From Lycocorax pyrrhopterus obiensis (Eukaryota > Chordata > Aves > Passeriformes > Paradisaeidae): 64,000 bases of DNA. A model generated the notes under the pieces. The model did no database searches. It had not been told where the DNA came from and saw only the letters and a program-made list of their open reading frames with translations. The stretch covers positions 15,980,494 to 16,044,493 of the forward strand of contig JACSVZ010000002.1 in assembly GCA_014706295.1 (NCBI GenBank), written 5' to 3'. A program made the translations under genes and the position numbers. This document shows positions 23,873 to 34,824 of the stretch, one piece after another; position 1 is the stretch's first letter, and each line of letters opens with the position of its first letter.

Positions 23873-26800
23873 TCTAGTATTTTGTATGCACTGACAATCT
23901 GAATTGGGTTAACCCAAGCACATCAAAGGCTAAAGGTCATTAAGATACCTTCAGATATCCCTGCAAAATCCTCCTCCTCCCCTGCACAGCTATTTTGAAA
24001 ACTTCAGCACAGTGGAGGTTCTGCAGCTGTGGAGTGCAGTCCTTACACACAGTTCTGTGCCTTGCATTTGTTTCCTGCATGCTGATGGGAGCGGAACTGC
24101 AAGAAGTAGTTTTGAAGTCTGAAGTACTGCAAACAGTGAATCATGGCTTCAATGGATCATCTGTCTGAAAGTCCTGTCTCAGCAATTTGTAGCTCTTTCT
24201 GATCAGAAATCATAATGACCCATTCAGTGGATCATTACAAGCTTCTACTGCAATGAAAGCTATCTCCCCAAAATACCACGCCAGTCAGCCTAAACTCACA
24301 TCCTTGGATTTTGCAAACTGTTTGCAAAAAGGAGTCTTCTCCTTAATGCCTGGATATATCTGAGCATATAATATTCCCCGGATGAAGTTTAAATTAAAGG
24401 ATATGGTTTCATTTACCAACTATTTTGGGGCAGGAATAGGGATAAAAAAAAGTTACCTACCTAGCTGGTTGTATATGACTACATTAGAATTAAGTTTTCT
24501 GTCTTTAATTTCGATGTTAAAAAATTAACTGAAATGAACTATACTCGTTTTTGATCTCTATCTTGAGGATGTCTGTGAACAATACATCACAGATGCACTG
24601 TGCTGAGACCCACAACAGAAGATCTGCAACTTTTACTCAGGGGTGCATAACTCTTTGATTCAGGCATAAATGTTTCTTTATTTATTAAAAGTTAGCCAGG
24701 GGAACTAAAGAATTCTGGAGAAGAAATTGCACATGTTTCTGATCATCTTGATACATGCCTGAAGAAGAAACTACTACTCCCCAAACGAAAACGGGTAATT
24801 AAAAGTTATCCTTTGTGACTCCAGAATTTGAAAAAAAAATCATACGGTGCCTAATTAATGCCTATGTAAGTACTTTCATGTCTTTTCTCAGGAGTAAGAT
24901 ATTTATAGCCACATACAAAAACAAGAAAAAGACCTAAGGGAACACAAACAAAACCTCACCACCCAGCACCTTAAGTGCAGCATCTGCAAGCCAGCAGTCA
25001 TGGAATACTTGATGAAGTGCTTAAGGCTAGGAAGGCTGATAATGAGATTTCTTTTAAGTTCACAGTGCTGCACATTAAAGAGACATTGCCAACCTGATTT
25101 TGAAAGGAAATAACATTACATAGGACAAACAGGCTGGGTTGTTTTTTTTTTAATAGAAGAGTCCTTTTCATCACCCTTTGCTGGTGTCTAGAAAGACAAA
25201 CAGGTTTAGTAAGCAGCATACTTGGTCCACAAGTTTTCCCTCAATATTTTTGCATTTTATTTGTGTATTTAGTAACACTGCAGTTCTGATGCTGTGTCTG
25301 GAGAGTGCTCCAAAGAGAAGAGTGGTTCTGAGCTCCCACTAAATCATTGGGCAAAAAGGTGGAATTCCCCAAGATACTACCTTACACAGAATATACTAAA
25401 GGCCACCTGCACACAGTGACACTGACTGCACACAAAGTGCTGACACATGTACAGCATAAACAACCTGGAACCAGACAGTTCCACCTCTCTCTCTGGTCTG
25501 TTCAGTGGTAGAAACTACCACATTATTTGCTGCAAGATTAGATCTGGTATTTCCAGAACCACACATGAATCATCAAGGTGAAGAAAAGCCAATCACTTAC
25601 TTTGTCTACTTTTGAAATCTTTTTTATAAAACCAAATCATATTTTCTGGTGCAGAAGCCTTTTACAGAGGGACTACAATGTTTCTTATAAAACAGCATAT
25701 GTGTAGTCCTATGCTTATCCCAACATAATTGCTTCCAGGAGTTTGTTTGCAAAAATGTCCTCGAACACTTTATGTTGGCATTTCCCATTCTAAATGGCAG
25801 TGAAGTGGTAATGCCAGCATGTTCCAGCTGCCTGCATGGACTAGTCCAAATTAACTTCCCTGTTTTTCTTATCTCCTATGATTTTTTCAGCACCCCCTGT
25901 GAGGATAAAGACCGTGAGGTAACAACAGGTAGAACACATAAATGGATCTGTATTCAGAAAAAAAATACATTCCAACAATATTAATATTGCACAATCGACC
26001 ACTAAAACTTGACAAAGCTAATTTTGTAATTCTAACTTTTTGCATAGTTTTTATTTACAACACTGCATATTTATTTTTTGAGCCTGGCGTGGGTATGAAA
26101 CAATTTCTGAACCAAAAGTATCTGTTGTCTGCCAGACCCTTGTTCCCATTGTTGCAGAAGATGGAAAATAAATGGTGACTGATGACACAGGCGACTGCCT
26201 GAAAAATAGGATGGCTTTACAATTACGGTAGCAGAACGCTGTCACTGGGGGAATGGAGTCTGCTTCTGCTAGAATGTTTCAGCAGAGGAGTTCTTATTGT
26301 GCTAATCCTTAGTTCCATATCCCTTGTTCTGGGTGCGGACTTAATACCCTAGGATTTGATTTGTAGTCATGCTGAAGATAACTGTAGCTGAGGATGCAGA
26401 AACTGTGCTTTGAACATACAAAGTGCTATATAGCATTAGGTACTACCAGGAAAAAGATCATAAAAATCACAAACTGAAATTAGGGGACATTTTTAATCTA
26501 GCTTAATATGCAGGTTTTACACTGTAATGCTGTAAGTGCTCCAGAAACCGGAAAAGAAGTGTTATCCCTGTCTGCTCATCTCCACACCCATCTGATGCTG
26601 CAGGGCTGGGTGCCCACAATATGGCAAAAAAATACTGAAGACAAAGGTGCCACTTCAAGAGCACTGCCCAGCACTCTCCTGAGCTGCAGCCACCAATGCC
26701 TGGAGCCAGCTCTCCTGGCAGGACAGGTGCCATCCATGGCATGCCCTGGTAAGGTCTCATGAGGGACATATTGTCAGATTTCCAGCTGGAACAAAACACC

Positions 26801-28039
26801 AGCACCATCCCAATCACTATGTTAAAAAGGATTGTCAAGAGAATGAGAGAAATGTAGCTGACTTCAGCTCAGAATAACCCCTGGTACCACCTTACCAGGG
26901 TCAGATCGGTCCACAGATGAAGCTTTCAGTCATCCTTTCTCAAAGAGTATCAACAGCAACTGAGCTGTTACTCTGTGGTAAATATTTTCAGTGGGCTGTG
27001 TGCGATAAAACCACCCCTGGAGCTCCAGAGAGTGATTCCCAAAATGGTCTGTGCTAACATCAGCCTTATTAAACATATATGGTCATCACCTAGAAAATGC
27101 CACATATAAGAGACTCTTAAATGCTGATGGAACCTGGTTGATCTTAAGTGACAGTAGATTGGCTCAACCCAAATGGTGACGTTGCTGCAGAGAGAAATGA
27201 AGACCAGCACCATGCATGGACCTGTGTTCCATCTGTGTGGTATTACAACCTTCTGCACACAGAAACCTGGAGACAGCTGGAGCTTTTATTAAACACAACC
27301 TTGAGTAAGAGGATCAACCTACCTTGAACACTCACAGTCATGCCCATACACCTTGGTCACAGGAGGAAGATCAGGAATTATTTTCAAAATAAGTGCAAGG
27401 ATCTACTCAAGAAAGCAGCACTAAGTATAAAGATCATTATCTACTATTCATTTGATGAATACTGCGATACATTTCATCTACAGCAGATTTCACCATTTTT
27501 ATCTTGCCATAATTAATATGATTGATAGATTAAAATCATTAAAAGCCATATTGTTACTTGAGATAGCCAGAACCTCTGCTCCTATTGTCTGGAGTCAGAA
27601 AGCAGCCAACAGCCTGATCACCAAGTTGTGGCAAGTGGAGAGCAAGTAAAAATCTCATTAAAAGATGTAGAGGGTCCACCCTGGAAAAGATGCACACATA
27701 GCAGGTGACTTTGTTGACTTGCCCCGACTACAACAGTGTCACTTCCAGGAATGTCCACAGTCAGCAAACCTACCCACTGTGAGCTCCCACATCCCTAGTA
27801 GAGCAGGCTGAGCAGGCACAGCATGGTCCCCTCTGGCAGTGGCCAGTTCAGCATGCGAGTAGTGCAAGGGTGGATCCTGTGTCCAAACAAGGCAGCTGCT
27901 CATGTCCTGGGCTCCCTCTTGTCTTCTCGGAGCGTACATTTACAGATCTTTGACAAAAAGATGATAATTTGGCTACTTTTTGTTTTGTTGCAACTGTTGC
28001 CTTATTTGTTTTGTTCCCCAACACTCATTAAAAACAAGC

Positions 28040-28591
28040 CCATGTATTCAAACTCCAAGCCGAGCCGAGCCTTTATTCCACATCTCCTTGCCCAGGTATT
28101 CTGAACTCCCTCCTGACTCTGTCCTGGCTCTCTCTCATCTGGGACTGCTCACTCTATCCACTTGCCAACGCCACCCACAGTCACTGGTTTCTAGGGCCAG
28201 TGTCTTTCCCGGGACTGCATTCTCAGAACATCTCCACTTTTCATCGCAACTTCTCTATCAGTTTCCTTTTCTTGTGCCTCAGTTTCTTGAGCAGTTTGTT
28301 TCCCCCATCTTGCATTCACCTCTTCAGCCTACAACCCCAATATTCTTCTGGATCTTCAGTCTCTGCCAATTGTCATTTTCTCTGGTGGCTTCAAAACAGT
28401 ATTCCTGTCCTGCCAATCCTGAGTTTTTGCACTCTCTGCAAGTCCCACTTTTCACCCCACATGCTACTACTTCCAGTTCAGCCTGCTGGTTCTCCACAGA
28501 AAGGCCTCAGATCTGTCTCTTGAACTGTTTGCCTCTGAATCAGACAGTTTCTTCCTTCACATTGCCTAGATGCCAACAGAGAGGTCACTGA
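28040..28591. other. Pyrimidine-rich block with 203-codon open frame
   Basis: The plus strand is markedly C/T-rich. It holds an open frame of 203 codons (27980-28591), overlapped in another frame by a 107-codon one (28200-28523). The predicted product is rich in Ser, Pro, Leu, Phe and Gln with no domain, and such compositions arise because CT-rich DNA lacks stop codons. On the minus strand the block is purine-rich and contains GGAATAAAGG (AATAAA on the minus strand near 28071-28076). That would suit a minus-strand transcript end or an unrecognised LTR. I do not call a protein gene. Confidence 0.3.
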
Positions 28592-29268
28592 AAGTGCAGG
28601 AAAGTGTCCCTGCTCTCCGTTCGTTACTTGGCTCCGGCTCAGCATGTGGCAGCTGGAAACAACCATTATTGGGAAATTCTGTCTCCATCGTGTAATCCTG
28701 GGCTGCACCATGTGTAGTGGCTTTGTACAGAGAGTGCATGCCCAGGCTAAGAGCTGAGAGGGGCTGGAGAGCCTTATTTGAGCTGTGGGAATGATGCACA
28801 AACAGGGCTGTAACTGTGAGAGTCATAAGCTTGCTCTGGGACAACCTTAACCCTTAAGCAGTAGCAAGTCCCTCCATAAACTGAGATTTGAATTATCCTA
28901 AAATTTGGGCAAATGAGAGCAGATTTTCTTTGGTGCATGAAAAAGCATCTGACAAAGGCCTCCCTTGCTCAACTTCAAAGCAAATTTTCTCCATAAAAAG
29001 TTTAATGTTTTCCTATTGAAAACCGATATACCCTTCCTAAATTAAATTTCAGAAACTACTAAACCCCTTGGTTGATATTTTCCCCAGGCAAGAAAAATAC
29101 CCACGTGACGCTGACAACCACTATCGACTTTTCCAGTGTGAATCAGGGTAGCCTGGCACAAACAGCTGAAAGCTGGATCCTGCATTGGAAATGTCAAACT
29201 CTGTGTAACAGGCTGTACGGGCTCTTTAAAAACTCGGCAGAGCTGCTCACTCTACCTTGTGCATGTGT

Positions 29269-29296
29269 TGGGAATCAGCTGAAGGGCTGATTCCCA
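29269..29296. repeat. Perfect 11-bp stem inverted repeat
   Basis: TGGGAATCAGC (29269-29279) and GCTGATTCCCA (29286-29296) are perfect reverse complements around a 6-base loop TGAAGG. They would form a strong hairpin in RNA from either strand. The flank (29090-29310) includes a CACGTG E-box at 29102-29107 and is repeat-free. Confidence 0.85.
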
Positions 29297-32176
29297 TCAA
29301 GCAGATTTAAATAGGTTTCCAGCTTAGGGAGAGAAATGGATGTTTGTCTCTTAGGGGAGCTGTTCCTTCCTCCCACCCCTCCCTTATATGTGCACATATA
29401 TACACAAAAAAAAAAAAGGAGCAGAATGGGGATAAAGGTATTCTCCAGGCAGGAAAGACCAACCCCCTATAGAGGAGCAGCACTTCTGGCAGACCTGGAC
29501 AGTACTAGAGTTTAAGTGAGTTGAAAATAAAAGACTTATAATGAGATTTTGCACTAGATTGGCTGGCTTGCGCTGGCAGGCAACAAGCACAGCCAGCCTG
29601 CTTACAATTCACTCGAGAGGAGATAAGCAAAAATAGAAACCAAAGAGCCACAATCTGTTATCCAGCCTAGAGAGGTAAAAATGTTTACTTGAAAAGACCA
29701 CCACTCTCAGACGAAATGACAGCTCTAAGTTGCAGCCACTTGCCTTTCTCTCAGTCAGATTCAGAAAGCACTAATCTTCCACTTGCAGAAAGAGTAGAGC
29801 TCCCAGTTCAGCCCTCTCCAGAGCAGGCAGAGAGGAGTGTGAGCACAGAGGAGTGTGGCATTCACCAGCTCTGGTCAGACTCATGGTCTCTATTTCTGCT
29901 CATGGTCCTATTGGGTCTAAATCACATTTCACAGGCAGGAGCTTGTGCCCAAGCACAGGGGAGGAGTTCTAGGAAGGCTGAGAAGCAACAACTGCTTTAC
30001 CCAGGAAGGAAGAACAGGTTTGCCAGTGGATTTATCCAGAAGACACACTTCTTACTGGATGTGAGCTTTGCTGCAGCCTGAACTCAAAGCATCTCTGTTT
30101 CTACTTAGGAAGAGGTAAATCTGAGACCATCGTACTACTGCCTGCAAGGAATTCGCCTGTTCTTGAGTCATCCAGAGACAATGAATGAGCACAGATCTAA
30201 AGTATCTGGCACTTATCAGGAAGCTTCAAAGCTCGTGCTGTTGAGGCACTTTGGTGAAGACTAAGAACAGCATATCTGGGTGCAATCCTGATATTAAGAG
30301 TAGGTTTTAATATATCTTGTTTGGTGCAAGAGAAAGGTGTAGATCTTTCTGGGTCCTGGAGGAAAATTTATATTAAATTCTGGTGTCTTTCCTGGTACCT
30401 GGAGGAGCACATGGCTCTCAGTTTTTGTCACACAACCCTAGTAAAGAGTAGTTTAACTATCTGATAGAGAACAAGTATGCTTAATAATGACTGGTAATAG
30501 CTGGATAGATAATGAGCATCTTTTATCTTATATTACTTATCAGTAATAGGTACTTATTTTTCAGTCTAGAAAACTCTCTCTACTACTCAGTAAATGCACA
30601 AGTGCTGGTGGTGCATCTCAGGCACTGTGGCTCCTGTTCTGATATCCCAAATTTGCAGCCACATACACAGCAACATTTGTGAACTGGGAGGGCAAGATTA
30701 GCTCCAAAGCAACCCTCTTTCCCTCTGGAATAGATTGTTTGCCAGAAGCACTCAGCATCAGTTGCCCCATGAGAGAATTTTAATCTCAAAATATGCCACA
30801 AGTGTATGCCAATTTGTGAAAAAATGCATCTGGCTCCCTCTTCTTTATTAGTTAATGTACTTTTGTGAGACTGCAGTTGCATATTTCCTGTTAATCTTGG
30901 TGTCATGTCTGTACCTGAGCAGTGGCCTCTTTTCTAATGCATTTTCTAAAGATTTAGCTCAGTACTTCAGCTGTACGTGATGATAACTTAAGATCTGTTT
31001 TCTGTTCAGTTCCATGCACTGCCCAAAGGGAATGGAGCAGTAAACTCTGCTCCTTGCCTTAGCTCTGCGGAGGATTAGACAGGGCTTAGTGGAGAAAATT
31101 TAGACAAATGAGATCAGGCAATCAGATAGCAAATTAAAACAAAATGATAACTGCTTATCCGACTATATTCTATTTTACTTCGTACTTCTTCTGCCTGCCA
31201 TCCAAAAACACGTGTGGATCCCACTCCCCAGCTTCTGACTTTGATCTCTGAGCATCAGACTTCTCTTTAGCCGCTAAGTGGGAGACTAAAATGCAGATGC
31301 AGGATCACACTCATGGAACAGCACATTCTTGGCTTGCAGCCACATCCAAATTCATTAATAATAGTAGTTTTCTGCAACTGCCAGGAAAGATAAAGAAAGC
31401 AGTGACATTTTAACTATCTTGTGATGCAAACAGTTCACCCTCCCAGGAGTTCAGCAAAGTAAAGTGGAAGCTTAATTAGGGATCATACCGTCTCAACTTT
31501 GCATTCATTATGTCTTTAATTCTTTCATGACTCCTCCACAAATCCTGAAGTTGTTTTGTAAGAAACTTTAGAATGAGCATTAAACTCACAAATACACCCT
31601 TTTTTGGAAGTATTTCAAACAACTGTGCATTTTCTCCTCTCCAAATACCATTTTAAAATATAATATTAACATTAAGAAAGTATGAAGGACATGTCTGCTT
31701 TTGGTACAGTGCAGTTTGGTGATGGTAGGTGGCTTAGTTAAGCAAATCCGAACCATTAAACAATATTAAATAAGATACCAGTAGGTGTGCCAGGGGTCAG
31801 GAGGTGGCAGCAAAACTCTGAGAAGTTTGGTTTCTGCATGTCAATAATAGAAGTATTTTAACTGCAAACCAGAACTGATAAATCATGTAAAATTCTAGTA
31901 AGAAAAACAAGGGATGGCCAGACACTGATCATGCAATGAAGAACTGTATGAAAACTACTGAATTATATTAATTGAAAACCAGCCACCATTAAAACCTGAA
32001 ATAGCATTAATAATTAATGTAATAACCAAACAAATGTAACTTTTCAGAACAGGAAGACTCCAAGTTGAAGAAGGCTCTGGCAGAACTTCTCAAGCTGGAT
32101 GGAGTAGCATCAATAGATGTTTTGCAAAGCTCAGCAAATTGGACAGTAGTCTCATGACTGGTCAAGTTTACATAAA

Positions 32177-32192
32177 TATATATATATATATA
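32177..32192. repeat. (TA)n microsatellite
   Basis: Short perfect TA run followed by ACACACATA. Simple repeat. Confidence 0.85.
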
Positions 32193-32719
32193 CACACATA
32201 AGTAGCAATACAGAATAGCTTATCTGATATGGTTTGGAAGCAAGTTCCTGAGGAAGACATCCAGGAAAGAATTCAAAGTAAAACAAAATTTGAAATGCCA
32301 ACCTGACAGGCAAATTTTTGTGAGACAAATTGTTGTATTTCTGTTCAATCAATTTATTTCATTTTTACTTCATAAGTGAGAATTTGGTGGTATGAATGGC
32401 AGAAGGGACATCAATGTGGTTTGCAGTAAGGAAAACTTCAACACTGAGCAAGAAGAAGAAGACATATTTGGAGAAGGGACAAAACTGAGCTTGGTTATTT
32501 ATCAAAATTGCATGAATATTCAAAACAGCTTATGCACAACAAAAACATCCATGGTAAGCTCACTGAGCATGTAGAATAAAAAGGTCAGATCTGAAGATGT
32601 GTGTACCTCTATGATAGCTGGATCCTGAGGAGAAATTATCATATACTAGAAATCATAAAGGTGGTCCCACAGAAAAACACCAGGTTCTGGCTGACTACAC
32701 TGATGGCTGGTACTAAGAA

Positions 32720-34824
32720 AAAGATTTGAGATCATGGAAGAGCAAACTTAGCTTACTCAGAGCTCAGGTGGGAGGGATTCCATGGAGGATAAAGGAGTTA
32801 GTGAGCACTTGGAGTTTTTCAAGAATGCTCTCCTGGAAGCACAAAACAGTCATCCCCTTTAGAGGCAAGGAAAGTAGGTGGAGCAGAAGACCCCATTGGC
32901 TTAACTGAGAGTTTCTGTGGCTGCTCGAAACCAAAAGAGGCTTGTACCAGAGATGGAAAAGTAAATGAATTCTCATTGAGAACTACAAGGGCATTGCCAG
33001 GGTGTGCAGAGATGCAGTTAGATAAGCAAAAGCTTGAGTTGAGATTGGCCAGAGATGTCAAAAACCATAAGAAAGGGTTCTTCAGGTATGTAAGCAACAA
33101 GCAGAAACAGAAGAAAAATACTGGCCCATTGTTAAACAGGAGAGGTGAATTAGTCACTAACAATACTTAAAAGGCTCAAGGCTTTCTTCACCTCTCTCTT
33201 TACCAGCACTATTGGGTCCCAGGCCCTGGGAACAAAAATCCAGGTTGATGCAAACACAGACCCACCATCAGTTAATGAAGAGTTGGTGGATGAATTCTAC
33301 AGGAGCTTGACCCCTACAAATCAATGGAGCCTGACAATATCCACCCAAGGGTGTTATGAGAGCTGTTCATGTTGTTATGAGGCCACTCGCCTTAAGCTTT
33401 GAGAAGTTGTGGACACTGGGGGCAACCCAGAAGACTGGAAGAAGACTAATGTCACATCCATCTATACGAACGGCTTAAAGGAGGCTTCGGGAAATTATAG
33501 GCCCATCTTTAGGTCTTACTTCAGTCTCTGGGAAAGTTATGGAATTAATCCTTCTGGGGCTATCAGATGAAGCACGTGGTTAGGAAAAGCCAGCACGGGT
33601 TCACCAAGGGCAAATCATGTTTGACAGACCTGATCACATTCTACAGCAAATTAACCTGTTCAGTTGATGTGGGATGAGCAGTGGACATTGTCTACATGCC
33701 TTTCTCCAAACTCTCGATACAGTTTCTGTCAGGCTCCTCCTAAAGAACTGAGGTGTTATGGTCTAGACAAGGGTCCATGCAGTGGGTGGGGAGCTGGCTG
33801 AGAGGCTGCACCCAGAGCGGGGTGCCAAACATCTCCTTTTCAAACTGGCAGCCTGCCACAAGTGGGGCCTCCCAGGGGTCAGTATTGGGCCCAGCACTGT
33901 TTAGTATCTTCATAAGCGATTTGGACGATGGGGTCAAGTGCACCCTGATGAAGTTTGCTTCCCCTAAACTGGGTGGGAAACTGGACACTTTGGGATGAAG
34001 AGCCACCCTGCAGGAAGACCTGGATAGGCTGGAAGAGTGAGCTACCAAGAACTTTACGAAGTTAACAAAGACAAGTGTGAGGTCTTGCACCTGGGAAAGC
34101 ATAATCCCGGAGTGCAGCACAGGTTGGGATCTACCCAGCTGCTGGGGAGAAGCTCTGTGAGAAGGAACATGGCCCAAGTGGACAAGCAGTTGAATATGAG
34201 TGCACAGTCTGCTGCTGTGGCAAAGAAGCCAACAGGATCCTGGGCTGAATCAACAAGGGCATCACTAGAGAGATAGAGATGTCATTATCCTGCTCTACTC
34301 AGCACTTGCCAGACTACACCTGGAATAGTGAGTTCAGTTTCTGTCCCCACTGTGCAAAAAATAGGCAGGCAGCTGGAGAGGGTCCAGAGAAGGGCCACAA
34401 AGATGATCCAAGGGCTTGAAGCCTGCCATGTGAGGAAAGGCTGAGAGAACTGGGCTTGCTCAGCCTTGAGAAAAGAAGGCCCAGGGGAGACCTTATCACC
34501 ATGTTCCAGTATTTAAGGGGTGGCTACAAAGAAGATGGAGAGTCAATTTTTAAAACTAGACACATGGAAAAGACAAGGGGTAATGAGTACAAGTTACTCC
34601 CGCGGAGATTCTGATCGGACACAAGAAGAATATTTTTCACAAGAACAACCAACCATTGGAATAATCTCCCCAAAAAAGTGGTGGATTTCCCAACTTTGGA
34701 CACTTTCAAGATTAGTCTGGGCAGGGTGCTGGACCATCTGGTCTGGATGAGGTTTTGCCAAGAAAGGCTGGACCTTTGGACCAGATAATCCTTCAGGTCC
34801 CTTCCAACCCAGCATTCCATGACT
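32720..34824 (+). mobile_element. CR1 LINE, 5'-truncated, plus sense
   Basis: About 2.1 kb of a CR1 non-LTR retrotransposon. It covers the linker after the endonuclease, the reverse transcriptase, the C-terminal region and the 3' UTR of ORF2. Landmarks in order: a frame at 32726-32908 ending in a tryptophan/arginine-rich RRPHWLN motif; a frame at 32976-33170 with KKGFFRYV and GPLLN words; RT motifs at 33753-33998; a KDKCEVLHLG-type region at 34067-34096; and a 3' end at 34770-34824 with GGTCCCTTCCAACCCAGCATTCCATGA-like sequence. The 5' edge near 32720 is approximate. Usual full CR1 elements are about 4.5 kb, so the first half is missing. The 3' octamer repeats are degraded. Confidence 0.9.
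32726..34276 (+). pseudogene. Dead CR1 ORF2 (reverse transcriptase remnant)
   Basis: Remnant of the CR1 ORF2 polyprotein, which in intact elements has an endonuclease and a reverse transcriptase for target-primed retrotransposition. Only post-endonuclease and RT parts remain, split over at least four open pieces: 32726-32908 (frame 2), 32976-33170 (frame 3), 33753-33998 (frame 3) and 34037-34276 (frame 2). In the third piece, residues 40-47 read SQGSVLGP, the conserved RT motif B. The catalytic box that should carry two aspartates reads FASP at residues 68-71 (33954-33965), so both catalytic acids are gone. Frameshifts and stops separate the pieces. It cannot encode an active enzyme. Confidence 0.9.

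Larger units (their letters stand above)
18296..32719. other. Gene-poor stretch, mildly A/C-rich on plus strand
   Basis: 14.4 kb without a recognisable gene, exon pair, RNA gene or large repeat. Notable contents are the 24-bp direct repeat at 18570-18638, a CNE-like block at 21180-21400, purine-rich runs at 23800-23872, a pyrimidine-rich block at about 28040-28560 with the longest plus-strand frame of this stretch, a hairpin at 29269-29296 and a TA microsatellite at 32177-32192. Much of 20-32 kb looks A- and C-rich on the plus strand, which would fit transcription from the minus strand. Confidence 0.4.
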
